Positions 51,310 through 61,507 of a DNA stretch of 64,000 nt are shown piece after piece. The position numbers and the translations under genes were made by a program. How positions within the stretch are numbered: position 1 is the first letter of the stretch; every line of letters starts with the position of its first letter. The notes beneath the pieces were generated by a model. The model was not told the DNA's origin. It did not search any database and saw only the letters and a list, made by a program, of their open reading frames with translations. The stretch comes from Meghimatium bilineatum. Lineage: Eukaryota > Mollusca > Gastropoda > Stylommatophora > Philomycidae. Where the stretch lies: the NCBI GenBank assembly GCA_034231615.1, contig CM067314.1:13767415-13831414 (forward strand), read 5' to 3'.

Positions 51310-52520
51310 ACAACTGAGTGAAAAAAGCAATTGAATACAATCAAGATTTAAACACAGTATTTGTAGATCAGGAAAAGGCATTCGACAGAGTAGATTCTAT
51401 GGGAAACCTTAGAAATGTATAACATCAGAGGACAACTGTTAGATAATATAAAAGCGATATATCAAAAATGCCAAAGCTCAGTAAGAACAACAGATGGAAT
51501 AACTGAACATTTTGAAACAAGATCTGGGGTAAGACAAGGATGCGTACTTTCACCCCTACTTTTCAACATATACATGGACAGAATAATAAAAGAAGCTCAT
51601 ATCAACAAAGAGAAAAACATTGCAAATAAACCTGATGAAAAACTTAATAATGAAATCAATGAACTATTATTTGCTGATGATCAAAGTTTAATATACAAAG
51701 ATGAGGAAACTTTGCAAAAGCACATCAATGCATTGTTGTTAGCATGTCAGAAGTACAGCATGAAAATTAATGTACAAAAGACAGAAGTTATGAAAATTAG
51801 CAAGTCTTCAACACCAATGAATATAACAATAGATAACAACAAAGTGAAACAAGCCAAAGAATTTAAATATCTAGGCATAATTTTTTCCGAAGATGGAAGA
51901 CTAGACAGAGAAATAGAAACAAGGTGCCAGAAAGCAAACACAGTGACTTACCAACTTTCACCATTACTTCTTCATCCAAAGTTCAAGATGGAAATTAAAA
52001 AACAAATAATATCTACACTTTTTATACCAACACTGTGCTACCAATGTCAAACATGGTCTTTAACAGCTTCGCAGCAAAGAACAATAGTCACATGTGAAAT
52101 GAAGTGTCTGAGGAAAGCTGCAATGGTTACCAAACTAGATAAAATAAGAAATGAAGAAATTAGGAAAATAGTTGGTATAATATCATGTATCGAACATATT
52201 GAGAGACAGCAAGTAAAATGGTTCGGTCACCTTATGAGAATGAAGCCAAACAAAATACCAATAAGAGCATATAATACAAGAATATCCGGGCGTAAAGTCA
52301 AAGGTAGACCAAGAAAACGGTGGATAGAAAACATTAAGATAACCTTGAACAAACATGGACTAAATGCAACTTCGGCGACACATCTGGCCTTGAAACGACA
52401 GCTTAAGATACCACCCCTACACTTGACGGCAAGTGTGAATGTGATCAACAATCATTCACCTGGGGATAGACAATAGATAATAGTAGATGCCGAACGCAGA
52501 CGAAGAAAAAGAAATAGAAG
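51310..52520 (+). mobile_element. RTE-type LINE, 5'-truncated, long RT frame
   Basis: Begins at 51322 with KKAIEYNQDLNTVFVDQEKA and FDRVDS (motif A, F-V-D-x-x-K-A-F-D), shifts frame near 51400, then the 353-codon frame 51415-52476. After the stop come about 45 bp ending GATGCCGAACGCAGACGAAG, an end shared with the R and X repeats. The 5' truncation coincides with the edge of the 21-bp array. Confidence 0.85.
51415..52476 (+). CDS. RTE-type reverse transcriptase, palm to C-terminus
   Basis: 353 codons, the best preserved polymerase in the window. Residues 37-50 are motif B (SGVRQGCVLSPLLF); 84-92 are motif C with intact catalytic LLFADDQSL; 110-125 are YSMKINVQKTEVMKIS; 148-154 are FKYLGII at the thumb; 208-216 are LCYQCQTWSL; then VKWFGHLMRMKPNKIPIRAY and GRKVKGRPRKRWIENIK form the C-terminal block. 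With the upstream motif A (another frame, one frameshift) the polymerase core is nearly complete. It would copy LINE RNA at a nicked target. The endonuclease is absent, so the copy cannot retrotranspose. The ATG is internal. Confidence 0.9.
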   Translation: MYNIRGQLLDNIKAIYQKCQSSVRTTDGITEHFETRSGVRQGCVLSPLLFNIYMDRIIKEAHINKEKNIANKPDEKLNNEINELLFADDQSLIYKDEETLQKHINALLLACQKYSMKINVQKTEVMKISKSSTPMNITIDNNKVKQAKEFKYLGIIFSEDGRLDREIETRCQKANTVTYQLSPLLLHPKFKMEIKKQIISTLFIPTLCYQCQTWSLTASQQRTIVTCEMKCLRKAAMVTKLDKIRNEEIRKIVGIISCIEHIERQQVKWFGHLMRMKPNKIPIRAYNTRISGRKVKGRPRKRWIENIKITLNKHGLNATSATHLALKRQLKIPPLHLTASVNVINNHSPGDRQ

Positions 52521-52529
52521 CCAAAATTA

Positions 52530-52841
52530 TACAACCATGGTGCACTTCTCTCCACATACATACAAATATCATATCACACATTTCAACCCCCAACATACGT
52601 GTTTCCAACTATAGGTACCATCACAAAAGAACAAAAATAATATTAAACACCTCAGATATTACATTTAGCAACAAATTGATCTAGGAAAACAGGAGAATGA
52701 GAGCGCTAATGAATGCTATAAGAAGAAATAAAGAATATGGTCGAAAATGAAGACAGAAGAATAATCAGAATTTTACAATATTACCAGCATTACTTACAGA
52801 ATTCCTTTTCGAAATCACTGGGATCTGGTAGTTTCTGTTAG
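52530..52841. mobile_element. Repeat Y, left piece (interrupted by X)
   Basis: Reverse complement of 44418-44735: CACATTTCAACCCCCAACAT, AAATAATATTAAACACCTCA, ACATTTAGCAACAAATTGAT and CAGAATTCCTTTTCGAAATC. It ends with TTCTGTTAG (52833-52841), repeated as TTCTGCTAG at 54216, where Y resumes. Confidence 0.75.
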
Positions 52842-54215
52842 TCTTCTTCTTCTTCTGCGTTCGCTTTCATATAACCACAAAGAATATATCGTGTGATTTC
52901 CGCCGGGGAGCGTGAAGTACGTTGTGCTGCAAGTTCCACAGTAGAACTGTGTTATTTGCACCTCGGTTAACCACATGTGGTCTGGACGTCCGAGGTGCAG
53001 CACATTCGTTTTCGTCATGCCTTTAATTCGGATAGGTTTTCCTAGTCCGTGACAGCCTGTCTATCTGTCACCGGGCACGCTGGTGTATAGTGCTTCTTTG
53101 CCAAGACGCTTGTCGAGCACGTCTTTCTCGCAAGATGTGTTTTTACCGTATATGAACCCATCTCGAGAAATTGGACGTACTCTGCCAGTGTCAATCGGGT
53201 ACTGAACCGTTTATCATCTGCGAGCATGGTTCCGTATGATGAAGAACGCGCCAGAAGAGTTGGACCCTGGCTCTTTCGCCTTCTTACCCGAGGTGTCGTT
53301 CACAGACATCGTGAAACCCTCACCCACGTTCGAGTCTCACACCATGCGTTTGAGAGCAAGGCGTTCTCGAGCTTAGCGACCTTGTCCCAATAGCATCAGG
53401 TACGGAACCCTTTCTCTCTGCAAGTGTATTTCCGGTATAAAAAAACATGACAGTAGAGTTGGGCTAGGGCTAATATCGTTGTCCCTTTTGTGCCTGAGCC
53501 CATCAGGTACGGAATCCTTTCTCTCTGCAAGTGTATTTCCGGTATAGGAAAGCTTGACAGTAGAGTTGGGACAGGGCTAAACTCGTTGTCCCTTGTGTGC
53601 CTGAGCCCATCGGGTACGGATCCTTTCTCTTCGCGAGCATGTTTCCGGTATAGGAAAGCTCGACATTAGAGTTAGGTCAGGCCTTTTTGCTTTTCCGAAC
53701 GCCCATGATTGGGTCTGGGTCTCTGCCTATAAGGAGCACAGGTAACTAGAAGCTCATCTCGAGCTAACGGAGCATATAGTTCCCCTTTCCTAGGAACTTT
53801 TCACTTTCTATTTGCAGTTCGCACTGCCCTCTGGCGCTGTTCTGCCCTTTCATTATGTCATTGTACTCGGTATGAAATCTATTTGTCTCTCGCCTTGCAT
53901 CTACCTTTACGTACCTTTTACATTGGCCACCCCTCCAATATTCGGACTGGACTGACTAGCTTCACTGTATGTCGACAGTTTCGCTGTATGTGGTGATGCT
54001 GGTGGTGTCGGAGATATTGTCTGTCTCTTGTGCAGTCAAATCACTTTCCATCTACTACCCCCACATTCTCGGACACGATCCCCAAATTATTTGGCCAGAA
54101 TCAGCTCGAGCTGCTGTATTTCTGTTTCCAGGGTGCACCGCGAGGAGGTACATTTGGGATCTTAGTTATCTTCTAACCCTGTGTCCGCCGAGGTAATGCG
54201 TTCCCTTTGCACCTC
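52842..54215. mobile_element. Repeat X, 1.37 kb, with target duplication
   Basis: Inserted into Y with a 9-bp target duplication (TTCTG[T/C]TAG on both sides). Its left edge, TCTTCTTCTTCTTCTGCGTT followed by CG, is the reverse complement of the GAACGCAGAAGAAG tail of R. On the minus strand X therefore ends in the same tail. It contains an inner hairpin-like pair (TGCACCTCGGTTAACC...ACGTCCGAGGTGCA, about 52960-53000) and a 106-bp tandem repeat. It has no long reading frame. A related, expanded copy precedes the TOM70-like exon. Confidence 0.7.
53375..53690. repeat. ~110-bp tandem repeat within X, 3 copies
   Basis: Three copies of GGTACGGAACCCTTTCTCTC, TGCAAGTGTATTTCCGGTAT and GACAGTAGAGTTGGG, each about 105-115 bp apart. 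Confidence 0.8.
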
Positions 54216-54415
54216 TTCTGCTAGTAATGGCTGTTACAAGTGGTTTAAAAAAAATTAATTGTTTGGTGATAAATATATATACACAGTGACCAATGAGAAC
54301 GATGGTTTGTTTAATCCGAGGGATAAACAATTCCAAGACCGTATTCTCTATTCTTCTGTGTTCAATAGTTCAATTGTATCTGATCGGTGTAGTGGATTTG
54401 TATATAAAACTAGGT
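54216..54415. mobile_element. Repeat Y, right piece
   Basis: Reverse complement of 44222-44418: GCTAGTAATGGCTGTTAC, ATACACAGTGACCAATGAG, CCAAGACCGTATTCTC and TGATCGGTGTAGTGGATTTG. Confidence 0.75.
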
Positions 54416-54499
54416 GTCTGATTGTTTTTTAATAACAGAACCATATGCCTATTTATTTATACCCCCTATTGAGATATCATTCCAAGTGGCGAACATCAA

Positions 54500-55215
54500 T
54501 CAATCAATCAATAAACCCATAACCCTTCAGGGTCGTAGGGGTACCACATTGGATGCTTCAGCACACAGAGTCCTCCAGCGAATTCTATCCTCAGCGATGC
54601 AGATGAGTGTGGAAATATCTAGCCCTGTCCATTCCTTGATGTTGTCTGTCCATGTCTTTATTTGTCCTCCTCTGCTTCTTCCACCCTCGACAGTTCCCTG
54701 CAGTATTGTTTTTGACAAGGAATCGTGCCTGCATACATGTCCGAACCATGCTAGTTTTCGTCGTTTCACCTATTGAAAGCAATGGTCCCTGAACACCTGC
54801 ACACATATCTACTTTATTTCTTACATACACATTGGTCTTATGTTCACTATAGGAAATTCGTAAAATTCGTCTGTAGCATTTGTACTCGAAAGCCTGTAAT
54901 CTTCTCTCCATGTCCGCAGTGAGTGTCCAACTCTCACAACCATACAACACAACGGAAAGCACCAGCGACCTATACAGTTTGATTTTCACTCCAACACTGA
55001 TGTTGCTTTTCCAAATCACAGTTAGCTTTGACAAGGACGCTAAAGCCATCTCCAGCCATATTTTTAGTTCTGCTTTGCATTTACCATCGCTGCATATACT
55101 GGATCCGAGGTATTTGAAGGTATTCACCTCTTCAAGCTTGTGTCCATTCATCATGATATTAGTCTGGTTGTGGCGAACATGCTTAAGACCAAATCCACGT
55201 CTTTCTAAGTTTCAA
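54500..55215 (-). pseudogene. RTE-type LINE thumb and C-terminus (family K)
   Basis: Minus strand from 55215: GLKHVRHNQTNIMMNGHKLE, EVNTFKYLGSSICSDGKCKA, SVGVKIKLYRSLVLSVVLYG, CESWTLTADMERRLQAFEYK, CYRRILRISYSEHKTNVYVR, a frameshift near 54770, then KRRKLAWFGHVCRHDSLSKT, GTVEGGRSRG and EWTGLDISTLICIAEDRIRW, ending ASNVVPLRP-stop. The tail is GGGTTTATTGATTGATTGAT (54498-54520). It is the most complete copy of the family here. It lacks the palm and endonuclease. Confidence 0.88.
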
Positions 55216-55440
55216 TATTTTTATGGTTTTGTGTTTTGGATTGTTATTTATTTTTTTTACATTTTTTTAAAAAAAAGGACCCGGTTGGAAAGCAACGTAG
55301 ATTATTGTTTTTTCTCTATGTGTTATTGTTAGTTTTTAAATTTATTTTTTTACTATTGATAGGTATTTTACAGCAAACTTTCTACCTCATTGAATATTTT
55401 TCACTTAGTTTTTTTTTCACCGATTATCGATAGTAAGCTA
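55205..55440 (+). mobile_element. Penelope-like 3' end fragment
   Basis: TTTCAATATTTTTATGGTTT and AAAGGACCCGGTTGGAAAGC, then AACGTAGATTATTG, matches 57125-57240, including the stem-plus-AACGT motif (55271-55300). It continues in the AT-rich 3' region typical of the Penelope copies. Confidence 0.5.
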
Positions 55441-55549
55441 ACTAAGCATCGTACAGATAACACAACATATCTTGGAATCGCAGCACCGAGAGTTTAATGT
55501 CGTTAATTGTTGCGCTCAAATGTTTCACGTAGAATTATCATAAAACAAT

Positions 55550-56745
55550 ATGCATATACAAATACATATACAATAGTGTTCATCTGTTTAACAAAGAATT
55601 ACAATAAGAAATTGAGGAAACGAAACAATAAGAGTCGAGATATGTAAATGACGGAACAAAATTACACAATAAGGTAAATAATGTACACTTGACAAATGGG
55701 AATACAGAATAAATAAATGTTGATACATATAAACACTAAAAGACATAATACAAATACAAAGAAATCTAGCAAACACAAAAATAATTACTAATGTGCGTGC
55801 ACATAAACAAATAGTTGCAAGGATCAGTAAAATACTGGAGTAGAGGTTATTAAAAAGAATGGGGTAAATCAAAGAAATCGGTGATTAATGTTCATGTCTG
55901 TAAGTCTCCCATATGATAAATGAGCCGATATTATTAAGACTCACGTAGCCAGGTCACAAGAATAGCAACGGAACAAATCAGTTACAGAAACATCAGAGCT
56001 ACCATGATGTGAAGGGCTTTTGAAATGACACCGGGGTGTTACAATGATTCGTGATATCTCTTAAATGTTCAACGAATATGTCAGCCAATCGTCTACCTGT
56101 TTCACCAATATACTTCATATCACAACTCTTACATATGATAGAGTATATTAAATTACAGGACAAACATGGAAAAGAGTCTTAAATCTCGAAATGTGACGTA
56201 AGGAACTGAAGGATGGAAGTTAGAAAAACAAAATGGCAAGTCAAACAATTTCGGGGACAAGGAACAGTTCCTTTGTGACCTGCAGAGGTACGTAGAAATA
56301 GGTAGAACGCGTTGTAAAGCGGATGACCGCTATTTTCAGAACGAAAGCGACGGCGAAAAAAACTAGCATCTTGTGAGCTTGACATAGGAAAACTGCGTCA
56401 AAGGACAACGGAGAAGAAGTAGATTAGAAAAAGGGAGGGAATGATGACAAGACTTTATGTTAGATGATGTATAAAGAAGAAAACTATGAGAATCTGTGGG
56501 GTTATAATGTACGGTCGTGGTAAGGGATGTGGATCCTATGCAAACACAGATATCAAGAAAGTCAACAGAGGTTGAGGAAATAAGATTTAATAGCTGGATG
56601 GAAACCACTAACAAAGTTTATGAAAGGCTTAAGGTCATCCAGAGAAATATATGTAACTCCAATGACATCATCTATGTAGCGAAGGAATATGTTAGGGGCA
56701 GTTTTGTCAACATTCTTTTTAAAGAAAAAAAAATGATGTCAACAT
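55550..56745 (-). pseudogene. Penelope-like element, second family
   Basis: Minus-strand order: RYIDDVIGVTYISLDDLKPF and INFVSGFHPAIKS (RT motif C, about 56720-56610), SVDFLDICVCIGSTSLTTTV, YNPTDSHSFLLYTSSN (56614-56363), FFRRRFRSENS, then NLIYSIICKSCDMKYIGETG, RRLADIFVEHLRDI (GIY-YIG, about 56160-56065), SFQKPFTSW and 3' sequence. It is the same domain order as the 46-49 kb elements but clearly diverged, and the 3' end matches 3090-3890. Frameshifts and stops make it dead. It is 5'-truncated near 56745. Confidence 0.8.
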
Positions 56746-57114
56746 ACATACTATGTAATTGTGTACATATGGGGGTATACAAATATATGTATGTATGTAC
56801 AATGTATGCGTTTTTATTTGTACGTGCTTATAAATATATATATATATTTGTATATACATGTGCACGTATATTTAGGTATTGACCCCCAACTCTGCTTTTG
56901 TATTTTTCTTCTTTTACGTTGGGTATTCACGTTTTCTTATATATTACCTATTATTTCATCACCCCTGGCAATTATCCGTTGATCTATGTCTATTTCTGTC
57001 CATCAATAGTGCGCAAATATATGCTCACATATTGAACGCACGTAATTTGTTATTTGCTAGACATGCGTGGCGCATCCTCACTTGGCGATGCTTTTGTTGA
57101 GAAAAACATGTCCA
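56746..57114. other. No recognised feature; short (TA)n tract
   Basis: AT-rich sequence with ATATATATAT near 56835. No supported gene. Confidence 0.5.
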
Positions 57115-57528
57115 AGGCATCCTAGGTTTGAATATTTTTATGGTTTTTTTTATTGTTATGTTTTGTTATGTACTGTTATGTATTTCTTGAGAAAGTCCCT
57201 GCTGGACCGTAACGTGGAGAATTGTCCATGTTCTTTATTTTATTGTTAGGATTTTATAGTAACCTTTATAATTTATTTAGTATTTACGGTTGAGTGACCG
57301 CTTCTGTAGGAATCTTCATGCCATAAACCACAAAGAATCTACCCCTGTCGTCATTCATTTCAATGGAGATGGTCATCATGGCGCCCTCTATATTCAGGTA
57401 AGTGCCCTCAGATCCTGCATCACGGATGACAGTTCTAGGTACGCTCTTGAAAATCGATTTATTTTTGAGTTTGGTACCTTCAGGCCTTTTGAACTTAACT
57501 CCGAGCATTCATTTATTTAAATTTGTGT
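57115..57528 (+). pseudogene. Penelope-like element: 3' motif then C-terminal fragment
   Basis: 57115-57280 contains the stem motif CTTGAGAAAGTCC-CTGCT-GGACCGTAACG. It is followed directly by LSDRFCRNLHAINHKESTPV, VIHFNGDGHHGALYIQV and SRYALENRFIFEFGTFRPFE (57285-57522), the end of the GIY-YIG domain and the C-terminus. A 3' motif preceding a truncated coding end suggests the remains of two tandem Penelope copies, an arrangement known for these elements. Confidence 0.7.
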
Positions 57529-58894
57529 ATACAAGTAAATTTAAGTAGGAAGCCAGAGGACAATTTTAAAAATTCTTGAGACTAACGGGAATTGAACCAG
57601 TCCGTTCTACGGCACCAAGTCGCCTAGCAACAATTGCACACGCGTTTTTCAGTACTTGACTAACCGCATCTCCAAAAAAAGATGCGATTTCATCAAGCCA
57701 TTCAAATCGTGCACACAAAGTCACCCGAACGGACCAATCGAGACAAGGACTATTACAACAACAACAAACATCCCGTACAGGTATTGAAATATCCTCAGTA
57801 ACAACAAACACATAACATAATATCCCTATTAGTTATACAAGGGCCGATAGGTCTTCTTGTAAACATGGATAACATATATAGACAATACATTTTTGCTTCA
57901 AATAATTGTTTATACAAGTAAATTTAAGTAGGAAGCCAGAGGACAATTTTAAAAATTCTTGAGACTAACGGGAATTGAACCAGTCCGTTCTACGGCACCA
58001 AGTCGCCTAGCAACAATTGCACACGCGTTTTTCAGTACTTGACTAACCGCATCTCCAAAAAAAGATGCGATTTCATCAAGCCATTCAAATCGTGCACACA
58101 AAGTCACCCGAACGGACCAATCGAGACAAGGACTATTACAACAACAACAAACATCCCGTACAGGTATTGAAATATCCTCAGTAACAACAAACACATAACA
58201 TCATATCCGTATTAGTTATACAAGGGCCGATAGGTCTTCTTGTAAACATGGATAACATATATAGACAGTACATTTTTGCTTCAAATAATTGTTTATACAA
58301 GTAAATTTAAGTAGGAAGCCAGAGGACAATTTTAAAAATTCTTGAGACTAACGGGAATTGAACCAGTCCGTTCTACGGCACCAAGTCGCCTAGCAACAAT
58401 TGCACACGCGTTTTTCAGTACTTGACTAACCGCATCTCCAAAAAAAAATGCGATTTCATCAAGCCATTCAAATCGTGCACACAAAGTCACCCGAACGGAC
58501 CAATCGAAATTTTTAAAATTGTCCTCTGGCTTCCTACTTAAATTTACTTGTATAAACAATTATTTGAAGCAAAAATGAACTGTCTATATATGTTATCCAT
58601 GTTTACAAGAAGACCTATCGGCCCTTGTATAACTAATACGGATATTATGTTATGTGTTTGTTGTTACTGAGGATATTTCAATACCTGTACGGGATGTTTG
58701 TTGTTGTTGTAATAGTCCTTGTCTCGATTGGTCCGTTCGGGTGACTTTGTGTGCACGATTTGAATGGCTTGATGAAATCGCATCTTTTTTTGGAGATGCG
58801 GTTAGTCAAGTACTGAAAAACGCGTGTGCAATTGTTGCTAGGCGACTTGGTGCCGTAGAACGGACTGGTTCAATTCCCGTTAGTCTCAAGAATT
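57529..58894. mobile_element. SINE-like cluster: three direct copies plus one inverted, with 13-bp flanking repeat
   Basis: A 383-bp unit occurs at 57529-57911, 57912-58294 and (truncated) 58295-58507 in one orientation, then in inverse orientation at 58508-58894. Each unit has a pol III B-box-like GGTTCAATTCCCG (minus strand in the direct copies) preceded by TTAGTCAAGTACTG, so it looks tRNA-derived. The whole block is flanked by TTTAAATTTGTGT at 57516-57528 and 58895-58907, which fits one insertion event. The four-times repeated 81-codon frame (ARRLGAVERTGSIPVSLKN) is a translation of the promoter-like sequence and is not called a gene. Confidence 0.7.
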
Positions 58895-58907
58895 TTTAAA
58901 TTTGTGT

Positions 58908-59220
58908 TGGTGTGGTCCTTATTGTATTGATATCCATGTTATATTGGGTAATAATTTGTTATATCTGTTATCATATCCCGTCCAATTTTCAACAAAACCC
59001 GCTTCCATGTTGTCACCTTGAGCTTTGTATTGTGTACATGTCAATAATGTTTCTAATGCCTCTGTTGTGGTAACATTGTTTTTACAGTTGTCATTGTTTT
59101 TCACTATTTGTTTTATATATTTTCGAGAAAGTCCTAACAGAAACGTTGAAAATGTCTTGTATATTACAATTTGTATGTTTTCGTATTTACATCTCATAAC
59201 CCCTTAGTCTTAGTGATAGT
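58908..59220 (+). mobile_element. Penelope-like 3' region (continuation past the SINE cluster)
   Basis: Contains TTTCGAGAAAGTCC-TAACAGAAACGTTG (59121-59150), another version of the Penelope 3' motif. This would be the 3' end of the coding fragment at 57285-57522 if the SINE cluster is removed. Confidence 0.5.
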
Positions 59221-59680
59221 CCATCAGTTGTGTTCAAGTGAAATAGCAAAAACATGTGTTTTACGTAAGTACTATCGTAATTCTTAACGTTGTTTAAGGA
59301 TACCCGTGTAAAGTTTTCTATACCATGTACAGATGTATTCCATGTCACACAATTAAAAATGAGTACACATAATTTCATAGCTCCTTATACATTACGTCAA
59401 CACTTTCTTGAAGCAATTTTTAACCCCTCGCTTCCTTGTCCTCGTGTCAAAAACGTGTCAAGAATCTCAGACACCCCCTCCCTCCAACTCGTTATTATGT
59501 CCAAAAAAAATTAACGAATCTCCCACTAAATTGTTTTAGCGTAAAAAGCGCAAAATAAAACACGCTATAATTTCAAATTTATTAACCTCGCGAGGGGGGG
59601 GGGATCTGTAAATGTTATCGTCATAAGCCATAATACCTAGACTAATACTCACGGTACTTCCTCTTTTGATAGTTGGTTGG
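59221..59680. other. No recognised feature
   Basis: No supported gene. Contains a G-run (GAGGGGGGGGGG) near 59594. Confidence 0.5.
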
Positions 59681-60115
59681 TTGGTTGGTTGGTTGCTGAT
59701 CAAGCGGTCCATGGGCTCATGCCCTTTGACCTAATGCCATTAGATGGCATTATATTGCTGGGAAGTCTGTGAGTTTTCGGCCCACCCCGGGGCAGAGCCA
59801 GAGAATAACTATCTCACCTCCAGGAAGGTAGGTTTAAACCTATGCACTGCTCCTAGCCACTGTAGCCAAGATAGGGTTCACTGTGCTCATTCTCCGTCAC
59901 CAATTGACTACTGGTTATGCCGAACTTCTCTATTGCTCCAGGCATGAAACCAAATGTTCAAGTCAAAAGGATTGTCACGTCCTGAGTTAATGTGCCTCTA
60001 TGATGGGCCTATGCCATAGGAAAAACAGTGATGTCAGTTTCCTCCTCCTCAGTGCTGCACAGTACATCTCTGGCTCCCTCCCAACCACAGAGGGTGCATA
60101 CATATATATTCAGGC
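59681..60115 (-). mobile_element. AACC-tailed SINE-like element
   Basis: The left edge is (GGTT)n, which is an (AACC)n tail on the minus strand, followed by GCTGATCAAGCGGTCCATGG, CATGCCCTTTGACCTAATGC and CGGCCCACCCCGGGGCAGAG. It matches 1341-1412. It has no reading frame. The internal pol III promoter was not clearly seen, so the class is inferred from the tail. Confidence 0.5.
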
Positions 60116-60299
60116 AAACATGTAAAATATTTCAACAAAAAAACAAAATCATAACTGTATAGATGACGTGCAATTAAGCTTCTATAAGAGATAACCTCAA
60201 TATAACGGCATGTCATCCACTACGGTTTTCTGTTGCATGGTGGTATGTCTAGTGGGCCATTGGTGAGACCCACAGACGCAACCACATGCGTCTTTTGAT
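60116..60299. other. No recognised feature
   Basis: Short unassigned spacer. Confidence 0.4.
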
Positions 60300-60478
60300 A
60301 GTTAAATATTCTAGCTTTTCATCCACATAACTCTACAGTCACTAGAATCTTGTTCAAACATCATCCCTTCTCCAGTCTCATCTCAAAATTGTGCCGTTTC
60401 CCAAGACTTTCCTCTGGTTACGTATATGAGTGACAAAAATAATCTTAGCATCTTCGTCCACAGTCACCTCAGGGCTTC
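60300..60478 (+). pseudogene. Penelope-like ORF fragment
   Basis: SFSSHNSTVTRILFKHHPFS, then KTFLWL and VTKIILASSSTVTSGLL in shifting frames, corresponds to FHPHNSTVRRILLKHYSLLQ...KNLKDILVHSHLRSSA in the 48-kb copy. It is cut off at 60478 by the R pair. Confidence 0.65.
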
Positions 60479-60820
60479 TTCTTCTTCCTCGTTCAGCCTC
60501 AAACTCTACTCATTAGCAGGATGTAGTCCGGAGAACGGAATGCATTGTGTCATGGTATACAGCATTGTTAAAATACCTGCGCCTTTCGGCCTGACACGTT
60601 CGATTTCAGCATCGCTTTGGATAACCTTTACCCTATATGAGATGGGATAGCCAAGTCCTCCCAATAACCTCCTAAAGCCATGCTGAAGTCGGATGTGTCA
60701 GGTCGAAAGGCGCATATATCGCAGCAATGCTGTAAACCATGATGCAACGCATTCCGTTCTCCGGACTACATACTGCTAATCTGCAGGAGTTTGAGAACGA
60801 ACGCAGAAGAAGAAGAAGAA
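60478..60820. mobile_element. Two R repeats in inverted orientation
   Basis: 60478-60672 is R on the minus strand and 60674-60820 is R on the plus strand. The complementary pieces (AGGATGTAGTCCGGAGAACG, CTGCGCCTTTCGGCCTGAC, and their reverse complements) can fold into a long hairpin. Both outer edges are GAA/TTC simple-repeat tails. Confidence 0.8.
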
Positions 60821-60961
60821 TTTTTTTTTAAAACCTGTCATACTGTAGTTGTCACGTAAGGGAGTATTCGGGTGACTTATTTGATAAGGGCCGCATTCTT
60901 TTGCTGTAGCCACGTTTTGTTCAGGATGAGTTTTTTATATTTACAAGCTCACAGAAAAAAA

Positions 60962-61035
60962 TCAATTCCTTACCGCTGGGGACCGAACTCTAGACCGCAC
61001 GGGTGTGAGACCAATACCCTAACCACTCGGCTTGA
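60962..61035 (-). mobile_element. tRNA-derived SINE head or tRNA pseudogene
   Basis: The minus strand reads GGGATCAAGCCGAGTGGTTA, then GGGTATTGGTCTCACACCCG, TGCGGTCTAGAGTTCGGTCC and CCAGCGG. It has a good A box (GCCGAGTGGTTAG) and B box (GAGTTCGGTCC) with D-arm and T-arm spacing. The anticodon arm is not canonical and the acceptor stem does not pair well, so it is not called as a tRNA gene. Confidence 0.6.
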
Positions 61036-61299
61036 TCCCATTTATTTATTTTTCCTTTCCTTTTTTCATATACTATTGTTATACAGTAATACATAAATTT
61101 CACTTATTATATGATGTTTTATAGAATCAATGTTTTATTTATTAGAAAATGAAAATGGGTACGTTCATGAACAGTGAGTTGAAAACCTCTCTTAGTTGAA
61201 ATGCGTCTCCTTCATTTTCGTACATGGAAATTTGATTGTCCATGGTAACACGAGTGTGAATTAGTTTGATTTTCATTGTGTCGATATGTGGAGAAGCTA

Positions 61300-61447
61300 A
61301 TGTGTCTGAAGGTAGAGCATTGTGTCAGGTGTTAGAGTAGCCATTGTGACAGATGGTAGAGCATTGTGTCAGGTGTTAGAGTAGCCATTGTGTCTGATGG
61401 TAGAGCATTGTGTCAGGTGTTAGAGTAGCCATTGTGTCAGGTGGTAG
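61300..61447. repeat. 44-bp tandem repeat, 3.4 copies
   Basis: Repeats of TGTGTCTGATGGTAGAGCAT, then TGTGTCAGGTGTTAGAGTAG and CCAT. Confidence 0.92.
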
Positions 61448-61507
61448 AAAAATGGTTCAATCGAACATATTGCACTATTTACGAGAAACAATATGGGTAA
61501 ATGAGAT

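Noticed and set aside
57566-58899. Four copies of an 81-codon frame (MFVVTEDISIPV...SLKNF).
   Set aside because: It lies wholly inside a tRNA-related SINE unit, and its ending ERTGSIPVSL is the translation of a pol III B box. Preservation follows from the recent duplication of the unit.
60962-61035. Possible functional tRNA gene.
   Set aside because: A and B boxes are good, but the acceptor stem and anticodon arm do not pair properly, so SINE head or pseudogene is more likely.
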